A program made the translations under genes and the position numbers. From NCBI RefSeq assembly GCF_011421635.1, contig NZ_WTLI01000017.1, positions 60,835-124,834 of the forward strand: a stretch of DNA of 64,000 nt, given 5' to 3'. Under the pieces are notes generated by a model. The model saw nothing but the letters and a program-made list of their open reading frames with translations, did no database searches and was not told where the DNA came from. The DNA comes from Paenibacillus turpanensis (GTDB lineage Bacteria; Bacillota; Bacilli; Paenibacillales; YIM-B00363). This document shows positions 26,741 through 35,223 of the stretch, one piece after another (position 1 is the first letter of the stretch; each line of letters opens with the position of its first letter).

Positions 26741-27743
26741 GCTGCATACGCATACACCCCACAGCGATGGAAGGCATTCGCTGCTGGAGATGTGCAGGGA
26801 GGCGAAGAAGCTCGGCCTCGGAGGCATCGCGCTTACCGACCACAATACGGTGTCCGGATTGGCGGAAGCGAAAGCTGCTCTGGAGGAAACCGGTGTGGCG
26901 GTTATCCCGGGCATGGAATGGACAACGTTCTACGGACACATGTTGACGCTTGGAGCGCCTTACTGTGAATGGAGGGATCTCGGACCGAGAGACATCCATA
27001 AGGGGATCGGGCGAGTGCATGAGGCCGGGGGCATTGTTGGCATCGCCCATCCGTACAGCTTGGGCAGTCCGATCTGTACGGGTTGTCATTGGGAGTACGA
27101 AATCAAAGACTGGAACGATATCGATTACATTGAGGTTTGGCATGAAATGATGCCGCCCTATAAAAATCATAATGTCCCGGCGCTTCAGCAGTGGACGGCG
27201 CTGTTGAACGAAGGGTACCGGATCGCGGCGACGGCCGGACGCGATTGGCATCACTCCGACCATGTCGAGGGATGGTCCGCTTTTACGTATGTCGGCTTGG
27301 CGGACGAAAAGGACCGCTTTTCCGCGGAATCGGTCGTGAAGGCGATTCAGAGCGGACGCTGTATCGTAAGCATGGGACCGCTGCTGCATGTGGAGGCCAG
27401 CGTCGGCGCGGCGAGCTACGGCATAGGTGACGACATTGATGCGGCGGACGTCGGGGAAAGCAGGGAAGGCAAGGACGGGGAGACTTCAATGTCGCTCCGC
27501 ATTCACGTGGAGCCGTCTGCCGAACCCGGCCGGTTCGGGGATGAGGTGCAGGTCACGAAGCTCATCATCGAATCCAATGTGGGAGAGCTGGCTGTCTTGC
27601 CTTGGACGGACCAGCAATCGGCTGCGGAGCACCACCTACAGACGGAGGGACTCCGATGGCTGCGAGTGAAGGCCATGGGCGTGCTCTATGGCGGATTCAC
27701 CACAATTGCGTTTACGAACCCAATCTATTTTGTAAGTAGATAG
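26715..27743 (+). CDS. PHP-domain metallophosphoesterase (CehA/McbA-like)
   Basis: 342-aa metal-dependent hydrolase. The PHP metal-binding motifs are visible: HTHTPHSDG (from about residue 11), GIALTDHNTVSG, PGMEWTTFYGHMLTLG, GIAHPYSLG and TAGRDWHHSD. The family hydrolyses phosphoesters with 2-3 bound metal ions. It overlaps the preceding gene and is followed by a GDPD-family gene 28 bp later, so the two may act in sequence on a phosphodiester. ATG 26715 or the in-frame ATG 26721 is the start; both sit behind GGGAGGGG. Confidence 0.85.
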   Translation: MRMNWVPFELHTHTPHSDGRHSLLEMCREAKKLGLGGIALTDHNTVSGLAEAKAALEETGVAVIPGMEWTTFYGHMLTLGAPYCEWRDLGPRDIHKGIGRVHEAGGIVGIAHPYSLGSPICTGCHWEYEIKDWNDIDYIEVWHEMMPPYKNHNVPALQQWTALLNEGYRIAATAGRDWHHSDHVEGWSAFTYVGLADEKDRFSAESVVKAIQSGRCIVSMGPLLHVEASVGAASYGIGDDIDAADVGESREGKDGETSMSLRIHVEPSAEPGRFGDEVQVTKLIIESNVGELAVLPWTDQQSAAEHHLQTEGLRWLRVKAMGVLYGGFTTIAFTNPIYFVSR

Positions 27744-27771
27744 TAGTGATCATTTGCAGAAGGAGAAATGG

Positions 27772-28485
27772 ATGATGAAGCATTATCAGGTGATTGCACA
27801 TACAGGCTGTGAGGGTACCCCTTATAACTCGGTAGAGTCTTGTGAAGCCGGCTTCGAAGCTGGTGCCGATGTACTCGAAGTGGACGTTCGATCGTCCAAA
27901 GACGGCGTAGCCGTGCTCTTCCATGACGACGAGCCGAATTCCTCGCTTTTTACCTGCGAGGAGTGGAGGGCTGCCGGACATGATCCGGTCGAAAAGCTGG
28001 AAACCGTACTGCGGTTGTTTCTCGGGAAGCCGGTAGCTTTTAATCTCGATTTGAAAACGGTAGAGGCTTATGAAGCTGCAGCGGCGGTCGTGGATGCATT
28101 GGGGGCTTGGAGCCAAGTATACTTTACGGGCGTCACGGACCATCTCGCCCAGGGCCCACGGGCCAAGCATGTCGTCTGGAATGTACCGCACATCCCAGAG
28201 GACATGCCCGATGAGGCCTATGAAGCGGATGTGCGGCGCTATTGCGAGCAGGCGAAGCAGGCGGGTTTCGCCGGTTTGAACGCTCATTACAACTCGTGCC
28301 GTTCGACTTTAGTCGAGCATGCCAAGCGGCATGGCTTGCTCGTTTGGATCTACACGCTGCCCGCGAATGAAGCATTATTCCGCAGCTATGTCGAGATGGG
28401 GGTCGACGGACTGTCCGTAGTTGATCCGTCTTTCTTTACGGGGATGCCGAAAGATGGGGCGTCTGAGGTTGTTCATGTCCGATAA
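27772..28485 (+). CDS. Glycerophosphodiester phosphodiesterase-family protein (atypical HTG motif)
   Basis: 237-aa TIM-barrel GDPD-family protein. The Glu and Asp metal ligands in LEVDVRSSKDG and the catalytic His in VLFHDDEP are present, and the C-terminus LVWIYTLPANEALFRSYVEMG is typical. The usual HRG...PENT signature reads HTGCEGTPYNS, so the conserved Arg is replaced by Thr. The fold and metal site look intact, but the substrate may differ from glycerophosphodiesters. ATG 27772 is preferred (AAGGAG 6 nt upstream). Its 3' end overlaps the MATE gene by 11 bp. Confidence 0.83.
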   Translation: MMKHYQVIAHTGCEGTPYNSVESCEAGFEAGADVLEVDVRSSKDGVAVLFHDDEPNSSLFTCEEWRAAGHDPVEKLETVLRLFLGKPVAFNLDLKTVEAYEAAAAVVDALGAWSQVYFTGVTDHLAQGPRAKHVVWNVPHIPEDMPDEAYEADVRRYCEQAKQAGFAGLNAHYNSCRSTLVEHAKRHGLLVWIYTLPANEALFRSYVEMGVDGLSVVDPSFFTGMPKDGASEVVHVR

Positions 28486-29878
28486 TCATCATCGATCTGC
28501 GCCGAGCAGCCTTCAGCAGGACGGGGACGCGAAACGGCTCACGCTGTTCCGCTTAGCGTGGCCCATTCTGCTGAGCCAGTTCGTACAGACCTTGATCGCT
28601 TCGATCGATACGTTGATGCTGAGCGGGTACTCCGATCAAGCCGTCGCGGCAGTAGGAGTCGTCTCGCAGCTTATGGCCGCCGTTCATATGCTGTTCGGCT
28701 TTATCATCGTCGGTTCGGCCATTTTGATCGCTCAGCTTTCAGGAGCGGGAAGAGGGCAGGATGCGACGCGCATCGCTTCGGTTGCCCTCGGAACGAACGT
28801 TGTGTTCGGTATGGTGCTTGGTCTTGCCCTATTTGCTTTCGCAGAACCGGTGCTGAGGATGTTCCAGCTGCCGCCGGAGCTGATGGACGAGGGGAGAACG
28901 TACTTGTCGATCATCGGGATCGGGGCGTACGCGACGGCCTTCGTGCAGACGTCCGAAATGGTTCTACGGATGAACGGAATGGTCAAGCGGATGCTGCTTT
29001 TATCCGTAATCATGGTAACGGCAAACACGATCGGCAACTATGTCGTGCTGTACGGTCCATGGGGATTTCCAACGCTCGGCATAACCGGCGTAGCGTGGGC
29101 GACCCATGCGAGCCGCCTGCTCGGGGCGGTTGTTGCTGCGGTCTTGCTGGTTCGAGGCCTGCGCGCGTCCCTCTCTCTATCGGGAATGCTCCGCCAATAT
29201 GGGAAGGATCTGAAGCAAATTTTCAGGCTCGGCATCCCCTCGGCAGGGGAGCATCTATCGTACACTGCCTCTCAGGTCGTCGTTACGATGATGATCGCGC
29301 TGCTCGGAACGACCGCCTTAACGGCCAAGGTGTACACCCAGACCATTACGGGGTACGTATTCCTCCTCTCGGCGGCGATCGGGCAAGCCACGGCTATTCT
29401 CATTGGGCACTGCATCGGAGCGAGGGAGCATGATCACGCCGAACGGATGGGCATGCGGTACACGGTGCTGATGATTGCGGCAGCTACCGCCTGCGGCGGG
29501 GCCTTAAGTGTTATCGCGAAACCGCTGCTTGGCTTATTCACGACAGATCCGGAGGTCCTTCGCATCGGGCAGGCGCTGATTTTCATCAGCGTACTTCAGG
29601 AAGCGGGCAGAGCGTGTAATGTCGTCATGATTAACGCACTAAATGCAACCGGGGAAGTTCGCTATCCCGTCATCGTCGGTCTTGTGATCATGTGGGGGAT
29701 CAGCATTCCACTAACGTACGCGCTGGCGATCGGCCTCGAATGGGGCATTTACGGGGTATGGATCGCGTTCGTGGCCGACGAGTGGATTCGAGGTATATTT
29801 ATGCTGGCTCGGTGGAAATCCGGGAAGTGGCGTCGGATTGAGCTTACAGCAGGAGAAGGCAATATAAGTGCAAATTAA
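28475..29878 (+). CDS. MATE-family efflux transporter
   Basis: 467-aa membrane protein with about twelve hydrophobic segments and the MATE/MatE pattern (FRLAWPILLSQFVQTLIASIDT near the N-terminus, then MVLRMNGMVKR and a second half starting FRLGIPSAGEHLSY). It would exchange Na+ or H+ for an organic substrate. It overlaps the GDPD gene by 11 bp and is the last gene of the unit, so it may export a product or toxic intermediate; the substrate is unknown. ATG 28475 has GAGG about 9 nt upstream. Confidence 0.88.
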   Translation: MSDNHHRSAPSSLQQDGDAKRLTLFRLAWPILLSQFVQTLIASIDTLMLSGYSDQAVAAVGVVSQLMAAVHMLFGFIIVGSAILIAQLSGAGRGQDATRIASVALGTNVVFGMVLGLALFAFAEPVLRMFQLPPELMDEGRTYLSIIGIGAYATAFVQTSEMVLRMNGMVKRMLLLSVIMVTANTIGNYVVLYGPWGFPTLGITGVAWATHASRLLGAVVAAVLLVRGLRASLSLSGMLRQYGKDLKQIFRLGIPSAGEHLSYTASQVVVTMMIALLGTTALTAKVYTQTITGYVFLLSAAIGQATAILIGHCIGAREHDHAERMGMRYTVLMIAAATACGGALSVIAKPLLGLFTTDPEVLRIGQALIFISVLQEAGRACNVVMINALNATGEVRYPVIVGLVIMWGISIPLTYALAIGLEWGIYGVWIAFVADEWIRGIFMLARWKSGKWRRIELTAGEGNISAN

Positions 29879-29909
29879 CAAATTCTCTATCTTGATTTAA
29901 CGATAAGCT

Positions 29910-29929
29910 AACAAGCGTTAACGCTCGTT
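29910..29929. promoter_or_regulatory. Near-palindrome in the permease upstream region
   Basis: AACAAGCGTTAACGCTCGTT is a 20-bp inverted repeat with one mismatched pair and a perfect 12-bp core AGCGTTAACGCT. It lies just upstream of a TACAAT -10-like element (29944-29949), about 80 bp before the LacI-type operator. It may be a site for a second regulator. Confidence 0.45.
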
Positions 29930-29988
29930 TCACAATCGAAAGGTACAATGGCATGGAAAATGGATCAAGTTGATTTTGCTTTGGCAAA

Positions 29989-30006
29989 TGTGGTATCGAT
30001 ACCACA
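29989..30006 (+). promoter_or_regulatory. Candidate LacI-type operator 2 (perfect palindrome)
   Basis: TGTGGTATCGATACCACA is a perfect 18-bp palindrome with central CG. It overlaps a possible -10 (TATCGA, 29994-29999) placed 18 bp from TTGATT (29970-29975). The core matches operator 1 at 26213-26226. It probably controls the ABC importer operon. Confidence 0.75.
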
Positions 30007-30060
30007 CGCGTCAAACCTAATGGATTGGAGGGAGGACAGCCCGGGTGCTGTCCGAAATAC

Positions 30061-30975
30061 ATGTCGCTGGTGAAAGCAAGAAGACCGCAGACCGTAGTGT
30101 TTGGAAAATGGAGGGTGGCCGCGAGGCGGGAGTCACATGCCGTATGGTATGTGTTCCTGCTCCCGACGCTTCTCGGTATTCTGGTCTTTACCCTGTACCC
30201 TTTGATCGAGTCGCTGCGCCTTAGCTTTACGCGAGGGGTCGAGGAACGGTTCGTCGGGGTTCAAAACTACACAGACGTGCTTACGTCGGAGACCTTCTGG
30301 TATGCGGTATACAACACGATCTACATTACGATCTTTCAGCTTCTGATCGCGATTCCGATCGGCTTCCTCATCGCCTGTTTGATCAACAGCCTGCGCCGAT
30401 CCTCTAATTTTTTTAAGGTACTGTTTTACATTCCGAATGCAACCTCCATGGTCGCGGCGGCAACTGTTTTTCTCGCCATCTTACACCCGGACGGTCCGCT
30501 CAATTATGTTGTGGAGCTGCTGGGCTTCGAGAAGGTCGTGTGGCTGTCTCAACCCGTCTCGGCAAAATGGGGCGCGGTCATCTTATCCGTGTGGCATTGG
30601 CTCGGTTTCGTCATCATCATTAATCTCGCGAATTTGCAGGCAATCCCGATTGAATATTATGAAGCATCGTCGATTGACGGAGCCACGCCTCTGCAACAGT
30701 GGTGGCTGATCACGTTGCCGAACATGGTCGGCAGCCTGACGATTCTCTTCGTCCTCGGCTGGATCGGTGGACTGCAGCGTTTCGCTGACGCCTACATGCT
30801 GGGCGGATTGCAGGGCAGCCCGGCTCGCTCACTGCATACGGTGGTTGGTTTTATCTTCGAGCGCGGCTTTGGCGGCAACGAGTATGGGATCGCCTCGGCC
30901 GGAGCGTACATTTTATTCGTGTTTATTTTACTCTTCACGTATTTCAATACGAAGCTATTGCGCATGAAAATCTAG
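30061..30975 (+). CDS. ABC sugar-type importer, permease 1 (MalF/UgpA family)
   Basis: 304-aa inner-membrane permease with six predicted TM segments (first WYVFLLPTLLGILVFTLYPL) and the EAA loop that contacts the ATPase (EYYEASSIDGATPLQQWWLI). ATG 30061 is the first good start. A GGACAGC/GCTGTCC hairpin (30034-30053) lies between a GGAGGGAGG site and the ATG and may tune translation. No ATP-binding subunit gene is nearby; such importers usually share MsmX/MsmK-type ATPases. Confidence 0.9.
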   Translation: MSLVKARRPQTVVFGKWRVAARRESHAVWYVFLLPTLLGILVFTLYPLIESLRLSFTRGVEERFVGVQNYTDVLTSETFWYAVYNTIYITIFQLLIAIPIGFLIACLINSLRRSSNFFKVLFYIPNATSMVAAATVFLAILHPDGPLNYVVELLGFEKVVWLSQPVSAKWGAVILSVWHWLGFVIIINLANLQAIPIEYYEASSIDGATPLQQWWLITLPNMVGSLTILFVLGWIGGLQRFADAYMLGGLQGSPARSLHTVVGFIFERGFGGNEYGIASAGAYILFVFILLFTYFNTKLLRMKI

Positions 30976-30994
30976 GTGGGATGGGGGATCGCAT

Positions 30995-31840
30995 ATGCTT
31001 AGCTTGCAAAATAGACGAAAAGCGATGGATGGCGTGATCATCGTCCTGCTGGCAGTGATCGGTTGTACGATGATTTACCCGTTCATCTGGATGATCAGCG
31101 TCAGTCTGGAGCGAACGGCCAATGTGGCAATGCCTTTTCCGCCGCGGCTTATTCCCGAAAACTTCGCATGGTTTAACTATCGGCTCGTGTTCGAAAATAA
31201 CGCCCTGCTCCTAGCCTATTGGAACTCGATCGTCATTGCATTTTTCAGCGTCCTATTGAGCGTCGGCTCAGCGCTGCTTGGGGGATATGCCTTTTCCAGA
31301 GGCAGCTTTAAAGGAAAACGCCTCTTATTTTTCGTCGTGCTGGCCACGATGATGATTCCTTTTGAGGCAAAGCTCATTCCGATGTTTACGATGTTCAATG
31401 ATCTGGGTCTTATTAATACGAAGTACCCGCTTATTTTACCATCGGTCATTAACGCGCTTGGTCTCGTACTTGCAAAGCAGTATTTCGATCAGCTCCCCGA
31501 AGGGCTGAGGGAATCTGCAAAGATGGACGGCGCCGGCGAATTTAAAACGTTTTTCTATATCTTCGTTCCGCTGACCGGTCCGATTACGGCAACGCTCGCT
31601 ATATTGGCCTTCCAAGACAGCTGGAATTCGTTCCTTTGGCCGCTTGTCGTCATCAACGATCAGCATTTGAAGACCGTGCCATTATTTTTGTCGAGCTTCT
31701 CCGCGGAAAACGGAGGCCGGCTCGCCGGGGTCACGATGGCGCTGGCGACGATGAGCATTTTACCCATTCTTCTGGTGTTTCTGTTTTTCCAAAAATATAT
31801 TATTCGCAGTGTCGCTTTGAGCGGCTTGAAGGGAGAGTGA
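30995..31840 (+). CDS. ABC sugar-type importer, permease 2 (MalG/UgpE family)
   Basis: 281-aa partner permease with six TM segments and the EAA motif LPEGLRESAKMDGAGEFKTF. The N-terminus MLSLQNRRKAMDGVIIVLLA leads into TM1. GGGGGATC lies before the ATG, 19 bp after permease 1. With permease 1 it forms the channel of a carbohydrate uptake type-1 importer, the class that includes maltose and glycerol-3-phosphate systems. Confidence 0.9.
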   Translation: MLSLQNRRKAMDGVIIVLLAVIGCTMIYPFIWMISVSLERTANVAMPFPPRLIPENFAWFNYRLVFENNALLLAYWNSIVIAFFSVLLSVGSALLGGYAFSRGSFKGKRLLFFVVLATMMIPFEAKLIPMFTMFNDLGLINTKYPLILPSVINALGLVLAKQYFDQLPEGLRESAKMDGAGEFKTFFYIFVPLTGPITATLAILAFQDSWNSFLWPLVVINDQHLKTVPLFLSSFSAENGGRLAGVTMALATMSILPILLVFLFFQKYIIRSVALSGLKGE

Positions 31841-31962
31841 GCGGATCGGGAGTGGACAATGGGGCATTGCGTAGAGAGAAAACAGGCTTCGCAGGAGTAG
31901 TCCGAAATTCGGATCGGCAGGTACTTAGGAAGGTTACTAATTATTGTTATGGAGGGATATCC

Positions 31963-33393
31963 ATGTTTAAAGCAAATTCCAAGTCTATCGCTATGATCTT
32001 GATCTTGTTATTTACGATGGTGCTCAGCGCATGCAGCAGCGGTGGGACAAGCTCTACCGGTGAGGCTAGTAAACCCGAGACCGGTTCAAGCACAGGCGAG
32101 AAGTCTGCCGAGAGCAAGGCGGCATCGACGGAACTGGCTTCATCGAAGTCACTGTCGGGGACGCTGAAGGTACAGCTGATCGGCGATTTCGCGTTTGAGA
32201 ATAAAACCGACGCGGTGACGGGCAAAACAGCCAAAGGCGTGAAGGTGCTGAAGGAAGAGTTCGAGAAGCGCTATCCGAATGCGAAGGTAGAGTTCGTGCT
32301 GATGGGTTGGGACAATTACAACGAGAAAACCCAGACGATGCTCCAATCCGGCGCGGCGGACGTTTATCAGGTGCCGGGAATTGCTACATTTGCGGAGCAA
32401 GGCTTGCTGGAGCCGCTTCAGCCCTATATCGAAAAGGACAAGTTCGATCTGGGGATTTATTTGAACGGCCAAGTGGACGGCTGGAGAGCGATGGGCCCGA
32501 AGGATCAAAAACCGGAGATTTACAGCTTGCCGTTCATCGGCGATGCGCGTTTAATCGTGTATGACAAGCAGCTCTTCGATGAATGGGGCGTCGAGCACTT
32601 ATCCGAATCGCCGACTATTGATGAAATCATGCAGAAAGCTGCGAAGATGACGGGTAAAAACCCGAAAACCGGCGCGCAAAACTACGGCTTGACGTTCAAC
32701 GGAAATGATGCCGCAGACACGGTTATGAACATTAACGAAGCGATGGGCGGCCAATGGGGAACCGGGTTTTTGTGGAAGGACATGAAGCTGGAGTTCGATT
32801 CGGAAACGATGACCAAGGCGGCGGAGTGGCTGAAGGAAGCCAAGAAATACGCACCGGAAGGCGTGCTTGTGAACCAAGGCTCGGAAAACTTCTATAAGGA
32901 TAACAACAACGTCGCGATCCACCTGCGCTCTGCGCCGGGGTTCATTAACAGCCTGGAAACGTTCGGAACGCAGGACCGTTATCAAGCGGCGCTCCTCTTC
33001 AAGCATCCTAAGCAGGCCATGGGCGGCATGTTCGCGGGAAGCCCGTTTGCGATTGGCACGACAAGCAAAAACAAGGAGCTTGCTTGGGAATGGCTCAAGT
33101 TCAGCGGAAGCGAGTTCTTCCAAGAGTATATGTGGAAGGAGCAGCGCTCGCAGAGTATGCCTGTTATTAAAGCAGCGGCGGATTGGGACAGTGTGAAGGC
33201 AACGCCGCAGATGGATATTATTCTCAAGCAGATGAGCCAGCTGTGGGCGCCGCGTTATCCGTACCGTTCCGGTCAGCCGCGCTACATTCTGTCCGAGAAT
33301 GTGGAGCGCATCTTGCTAGGCGAAGCTTCTGCCGCAGAGGCCATGAAGAAAGCCCAAGAAGAAGCGACAAAATGGCTGGAAGGCCAGAAATAA
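31963..33393 (+). CDS. Extracellular solute-binding lipoprotein of the importer
   Basis: 476-aa family-1 solute-binding protein. Lipobox LSAC (Cys24) follows MFKANSKSIAMILILLFTMV. After a Ser/Thr/Glu-rich linker the binding-protein fold shows LKEEFEKRYPNAKVEFVLMG, MLQSGAADVYQVPG, SLPFIGDARLIVYDKQLFDEW and MFAGSPFAIGTTSKNKELAW. ATG 31963 follows GGAGGG; longer in-frame extensions run through the preceding gene and lack a signal peptide. It is the last gene of the importer operon, an unusual order, since the binding protein more often comes first. Ligand inferred only from context: a phosphodiester or sugar-phosphate. Confidence 0.9.
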   Translation: MFKANSKSIAMILILLFTMVLSACSSGGTSSTGEASKPETGSSTGEKSAESKAASTELASSKSLSGTLKVQLIGDFAFENKTDAVTGKTAKGVKVLKEEFEKRYPNAKVEFVLMGWDNYNEKTQTMLQSGAADVYQVPGIATFAEQGLLEPLQPYIEKDKFDLGIYLNGQVDGWRAMGPKDQKPEIYSLPFIGDARLIVYDKQLFDEWGVEHLSESPTIDEIMQKAAKMTGKNPKTGAQNYGLTFNGNDAADTVMNINEAMGGQWGTGFLWKDMKLEFDSETMTKAAEWLKEAKKYAPEGVLVNQGSENFYKDNNNVAIHLRSAPGFINSLETFGTQDRYQAALLFKHPKQAMGGMFAGSPFAIGTTSKNKELAWEWLKFSGSEFFQEYMWKEQRSQSMPVIKAAADWDSVKATPQMDIILKQMSQLWAPRYPYRSGQPRYILSENVERILLGEASAAEAMKKAQEEATKWLEGQK

Positions 33394-33416
33394 GCGCCAC
33401 GCTCGTTTGAAAGAGG

Positions 33417-33449
33417 CGGGGTCCCGTACATGGGGCCCTGTTTTCTTTT
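33417..33449 (+). terminator. Rho-independent terminator
   Basis: CGGGGTCCC / GGGGCCCTG stem (two G-U pairs) with 6-nt loop and TTTTCTTTT, ending the importer operon. Confidence 0.8.
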
Positions 33450-33482
33450 GGTCGGGGAATCGGATTGTTAAGGAGGATAAAT

Positions 33483-33536
33483 ATGTTAAACATTGAATCT
33501 CTATACATAAGGTGTATGAAGAAGGGTGATTGCTAG
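33483..33536 (+). CDS. Possible 17-residue leader peptide
   Basis: An excellent AAGGAGGATAAAT site is followed by ATG 33483 and a short frame, MLNIESLYIRCMKKGDC, ending with TAG at 33534. It ends 52 bp before the SUFU gene. An inverted repeat AAGGTGTA (33509-33516) / TACACCTT (33555-33562) spans its 3' half. It may be a leader peptide or a chance frame; the ribosome site is the only strong argument. Confidence 0.3.
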   Translation: MLNIESLYIRCMKKGDC

Positions 33537-33588
33537 CGATGGAATAGGGTGTTCTACACCTTTTGAAAATGTGATAGGAGGAACAACG

Positions 33589-34662
33589 ATGCACGAAGAA
33601 GCAAATGAAGAAGCAAAAACATATGGTTGGGACGCAATTGAACTGGCGATGGGTAAGCTTTACGGTGAGCAAGAGCCGAAGCATTACGGTACCCTGATTT
33701 CTTATATGCTGGGCGGACCCGATCCGCTTGAGGGCATTAGTGCATACAAGGCGGAGGAGCCTGTTCCTCATTGGCATTTCGTAACGTTTGGGTTTTCCGA
33801 GCTGTATGAAAAGGAATCGGACGATGCCGAGCACAGCGGCTACGGATTTGAGCTGACCTTTCGGCTTAAGCGGGAGGAAAACGAAGAGGAACCCCCTGGC
33901 TGGGCGCTGAACCTGCTGCAAAATATGGGGAGATATGTTTTTAACAGCGGCAACATTTTCCGGCCGGGTGATTACTTGGATGCCAATGGCCCGATCTGCT
34001 TGGGAGAAGATACGGAGCTGACGGCGCTGGCCTTTGTCGAGGACCCCGAGCTTCCGGAAGCGGATACGCCGAACGGTCGGGTGCAGTTTTTGCAAATGGT
34101 GGGGATTACAAGATGCGAGCTTGAAGCGATGCAGATTTGGAATACGCGGGGCTTGCTGAAGACCTGCGAGGAATATATGCCGCGGTACCTTACGGATTTG
34201 GCACGCGATTCCTTCATGCGGATGCCCGAAGTCGCTGACGCGGTGCAGCAAGGGATGGAACGGGACGGTTCCAGCACCGGATTTTTATATGTCGATCAGT
34301 TGGGCTGGGAGCCGGCCAAGAAGCGGCTGTTCGGCCGGATTCCGGCATCGCTCCGTATTGGAGCCAAGCAGGCGGAGATCGTTGGGAAGCTGCTGGCGGG
34401 CCGTATTTTGAAAGAAAAATCGCTGTATATGACTGGGCCGGATATTCAGGTCGTATTCGAACCGGGAGAGAAAGCGGGCTTTGAAGAAGGCGAGGACGAG
34501 GTTCGCATCCGGCTCGACAAGACGAGCGCTGCCGAGCTGTCCCGGGTACTGCAGCCGAAGGAAGGGGCGGTGTCGCTATCTTCTTTTAAGGGCTTGACGG
34601 TTCAAATTGTCAAAACGTATATCAAGGACCAGGACGGAAATGTCGTGACGACAATCGGCTAG
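33589..34662 (+). CDS. Suppressor-of-fused (SUFU) domain protein
   Basis: 357-aa cytoplasmic protein. The N-terminal about 190 residues carry the SUFU signature: GWDAIELAMGKLYGEQEPKH, PLEGISAYKAEEPVPHWHFV, GFSELYEKE and GYGFELTFRLKRE. The C-terminal part is a less conserved alpha/beta extension. Bacterial SUFU domains are known as immunity proteins of polymorphic toxins. ATG 33589 has AGGAGG 7 nt upstream. It heads a set of four small co-directional genes of immunity-like character, but no toxin gene is adjacent. Confidence 0.85.
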   Translation: MHEEANEEAKTYGWDAIELAMGKLYGEQEPKHYGTLISYMLGGPDPLEGISAYKAEEPVPHWHFVTFGFSELYEKESDDAEHSGYGFELTFRLKREENEEEPPGWALNLLQNMGRYVFNSGNIFRPGDYLDANGPICLGEDTELTALAFVEDPELPEADTPNGRVQFLQMVGITRCELEAMQIWNTRGLLKTCEEYMPRYLTDLARDSFMRMPEVADAVQQGMERDGSSTGFLYVDQLGWEPAKKRLFGRIPASLRIGAKQAEIVGKLLAGRILKEKSLYMTGPDIQVVFEPGEKAGFEEGEDEVRIRLDKTSAAELSRVLQPKEGAVSLSSFKGLTVQIVKTYIKDQDGNVVTTIG

Positions 34663-34694
34663 CTTAGCCGATGATCTATGCAAAGGAGAAAAAT

Positions 34695-35177
34695 ATGAGT
34701 CAATATCCTGCCGTTATTGAAGATTTTCACGAAACCATACGTCAGTTAAAAGGCATTACGGGAATGGAAAGCGGAGTGGAGAACCTGGAGCCGATCGATA
34801 CGGAAGTGCTGGGGTACAGCGCGTGCGCTCATCTTCCCCACGCTGCCCTCCTTCGGACCGGCGGCGGGCTGGAGCAGGAGGTGCTGATCCAGTTTGAGAT
34901 CACCTTCGATTATTCGCCGGAAAGCCTGCAATCCATCGAATTTTTGGCTTGGTTTGTGAGGGACTGTGCGCGGGGCGGAACGAAAGTGCAGCTCCGGCCG
35001 TTCGCGCTGCCGCCGGAAACCCCCATGGGAAGGCAGCTTGGAACGACGCTGAAGTGGCATATGGACCTTTTTGTCGATGGTATCGACGAGAGCTTAGAGC
35101 CTGCCTTTGAAACGGTTCGCCAGCTTCATCAATCGCTGCAAACGGCGATCCGGCTTTATGATATTCCGCTGAAATGA
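34695..35177 (+). CDS. Hypothetical protein (160 aa) in immunity-like cluster
   Basis: Soluble protein starting MSQYPAVIEDFHETIRQLKG, with FDYSPESLQSIEFLAWFVRD and a C-terminal helical segment FETVRQLHQSLQTAIRLYDI. I do not recognise the family. ATG 34695 is preceded by AAAGGAG at ideal spacing; an upstream in-frame ATG at 34671 has none. It lies 32 bp after the SUFU gene and 46 bp before the ankyrin gene, so it is likely part of the same operon and possibly another immunity-type protein. Confidence 0.65.
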   Translation: MSQYPAVIEDFHETIRQLKGITGMESGVENLEPIDTEVLGYSACAHLPHAALLRTGGGLEQEVLIQFEITFDYSPESLQSIEFLAWFVRDCARGGTKVQLRPFALPPETPMGRQLGTTLKWHMDLFVDGIDESLEPAFETVRQLHQSLQTAIRLYDIPLK

Positions 35178-35223
35178 GCTGCCTGCTTGCCTGAGTTAAG
35201 AGGGAAAGGATCGACCACCTTAG

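Noticed and set aside
26652..27389. 245-codon minus-strand frame over the PHP gene
   Set aside because: Antisense to metal-binding motifs of the PHP protein; no ribosome site.
28558..29433. 291-codon plus-strand frame in the MATE gene
   Set aside because: Alternate frame of a clear transporter; composition is Arg/Gly/His-rich with no hydrophobic segments.
33316..34251. 311-codon minus-strand frame over the SUFU gene
   Set aside because: Crosses a terminator, the leader and the SUFU gene; no start signal.
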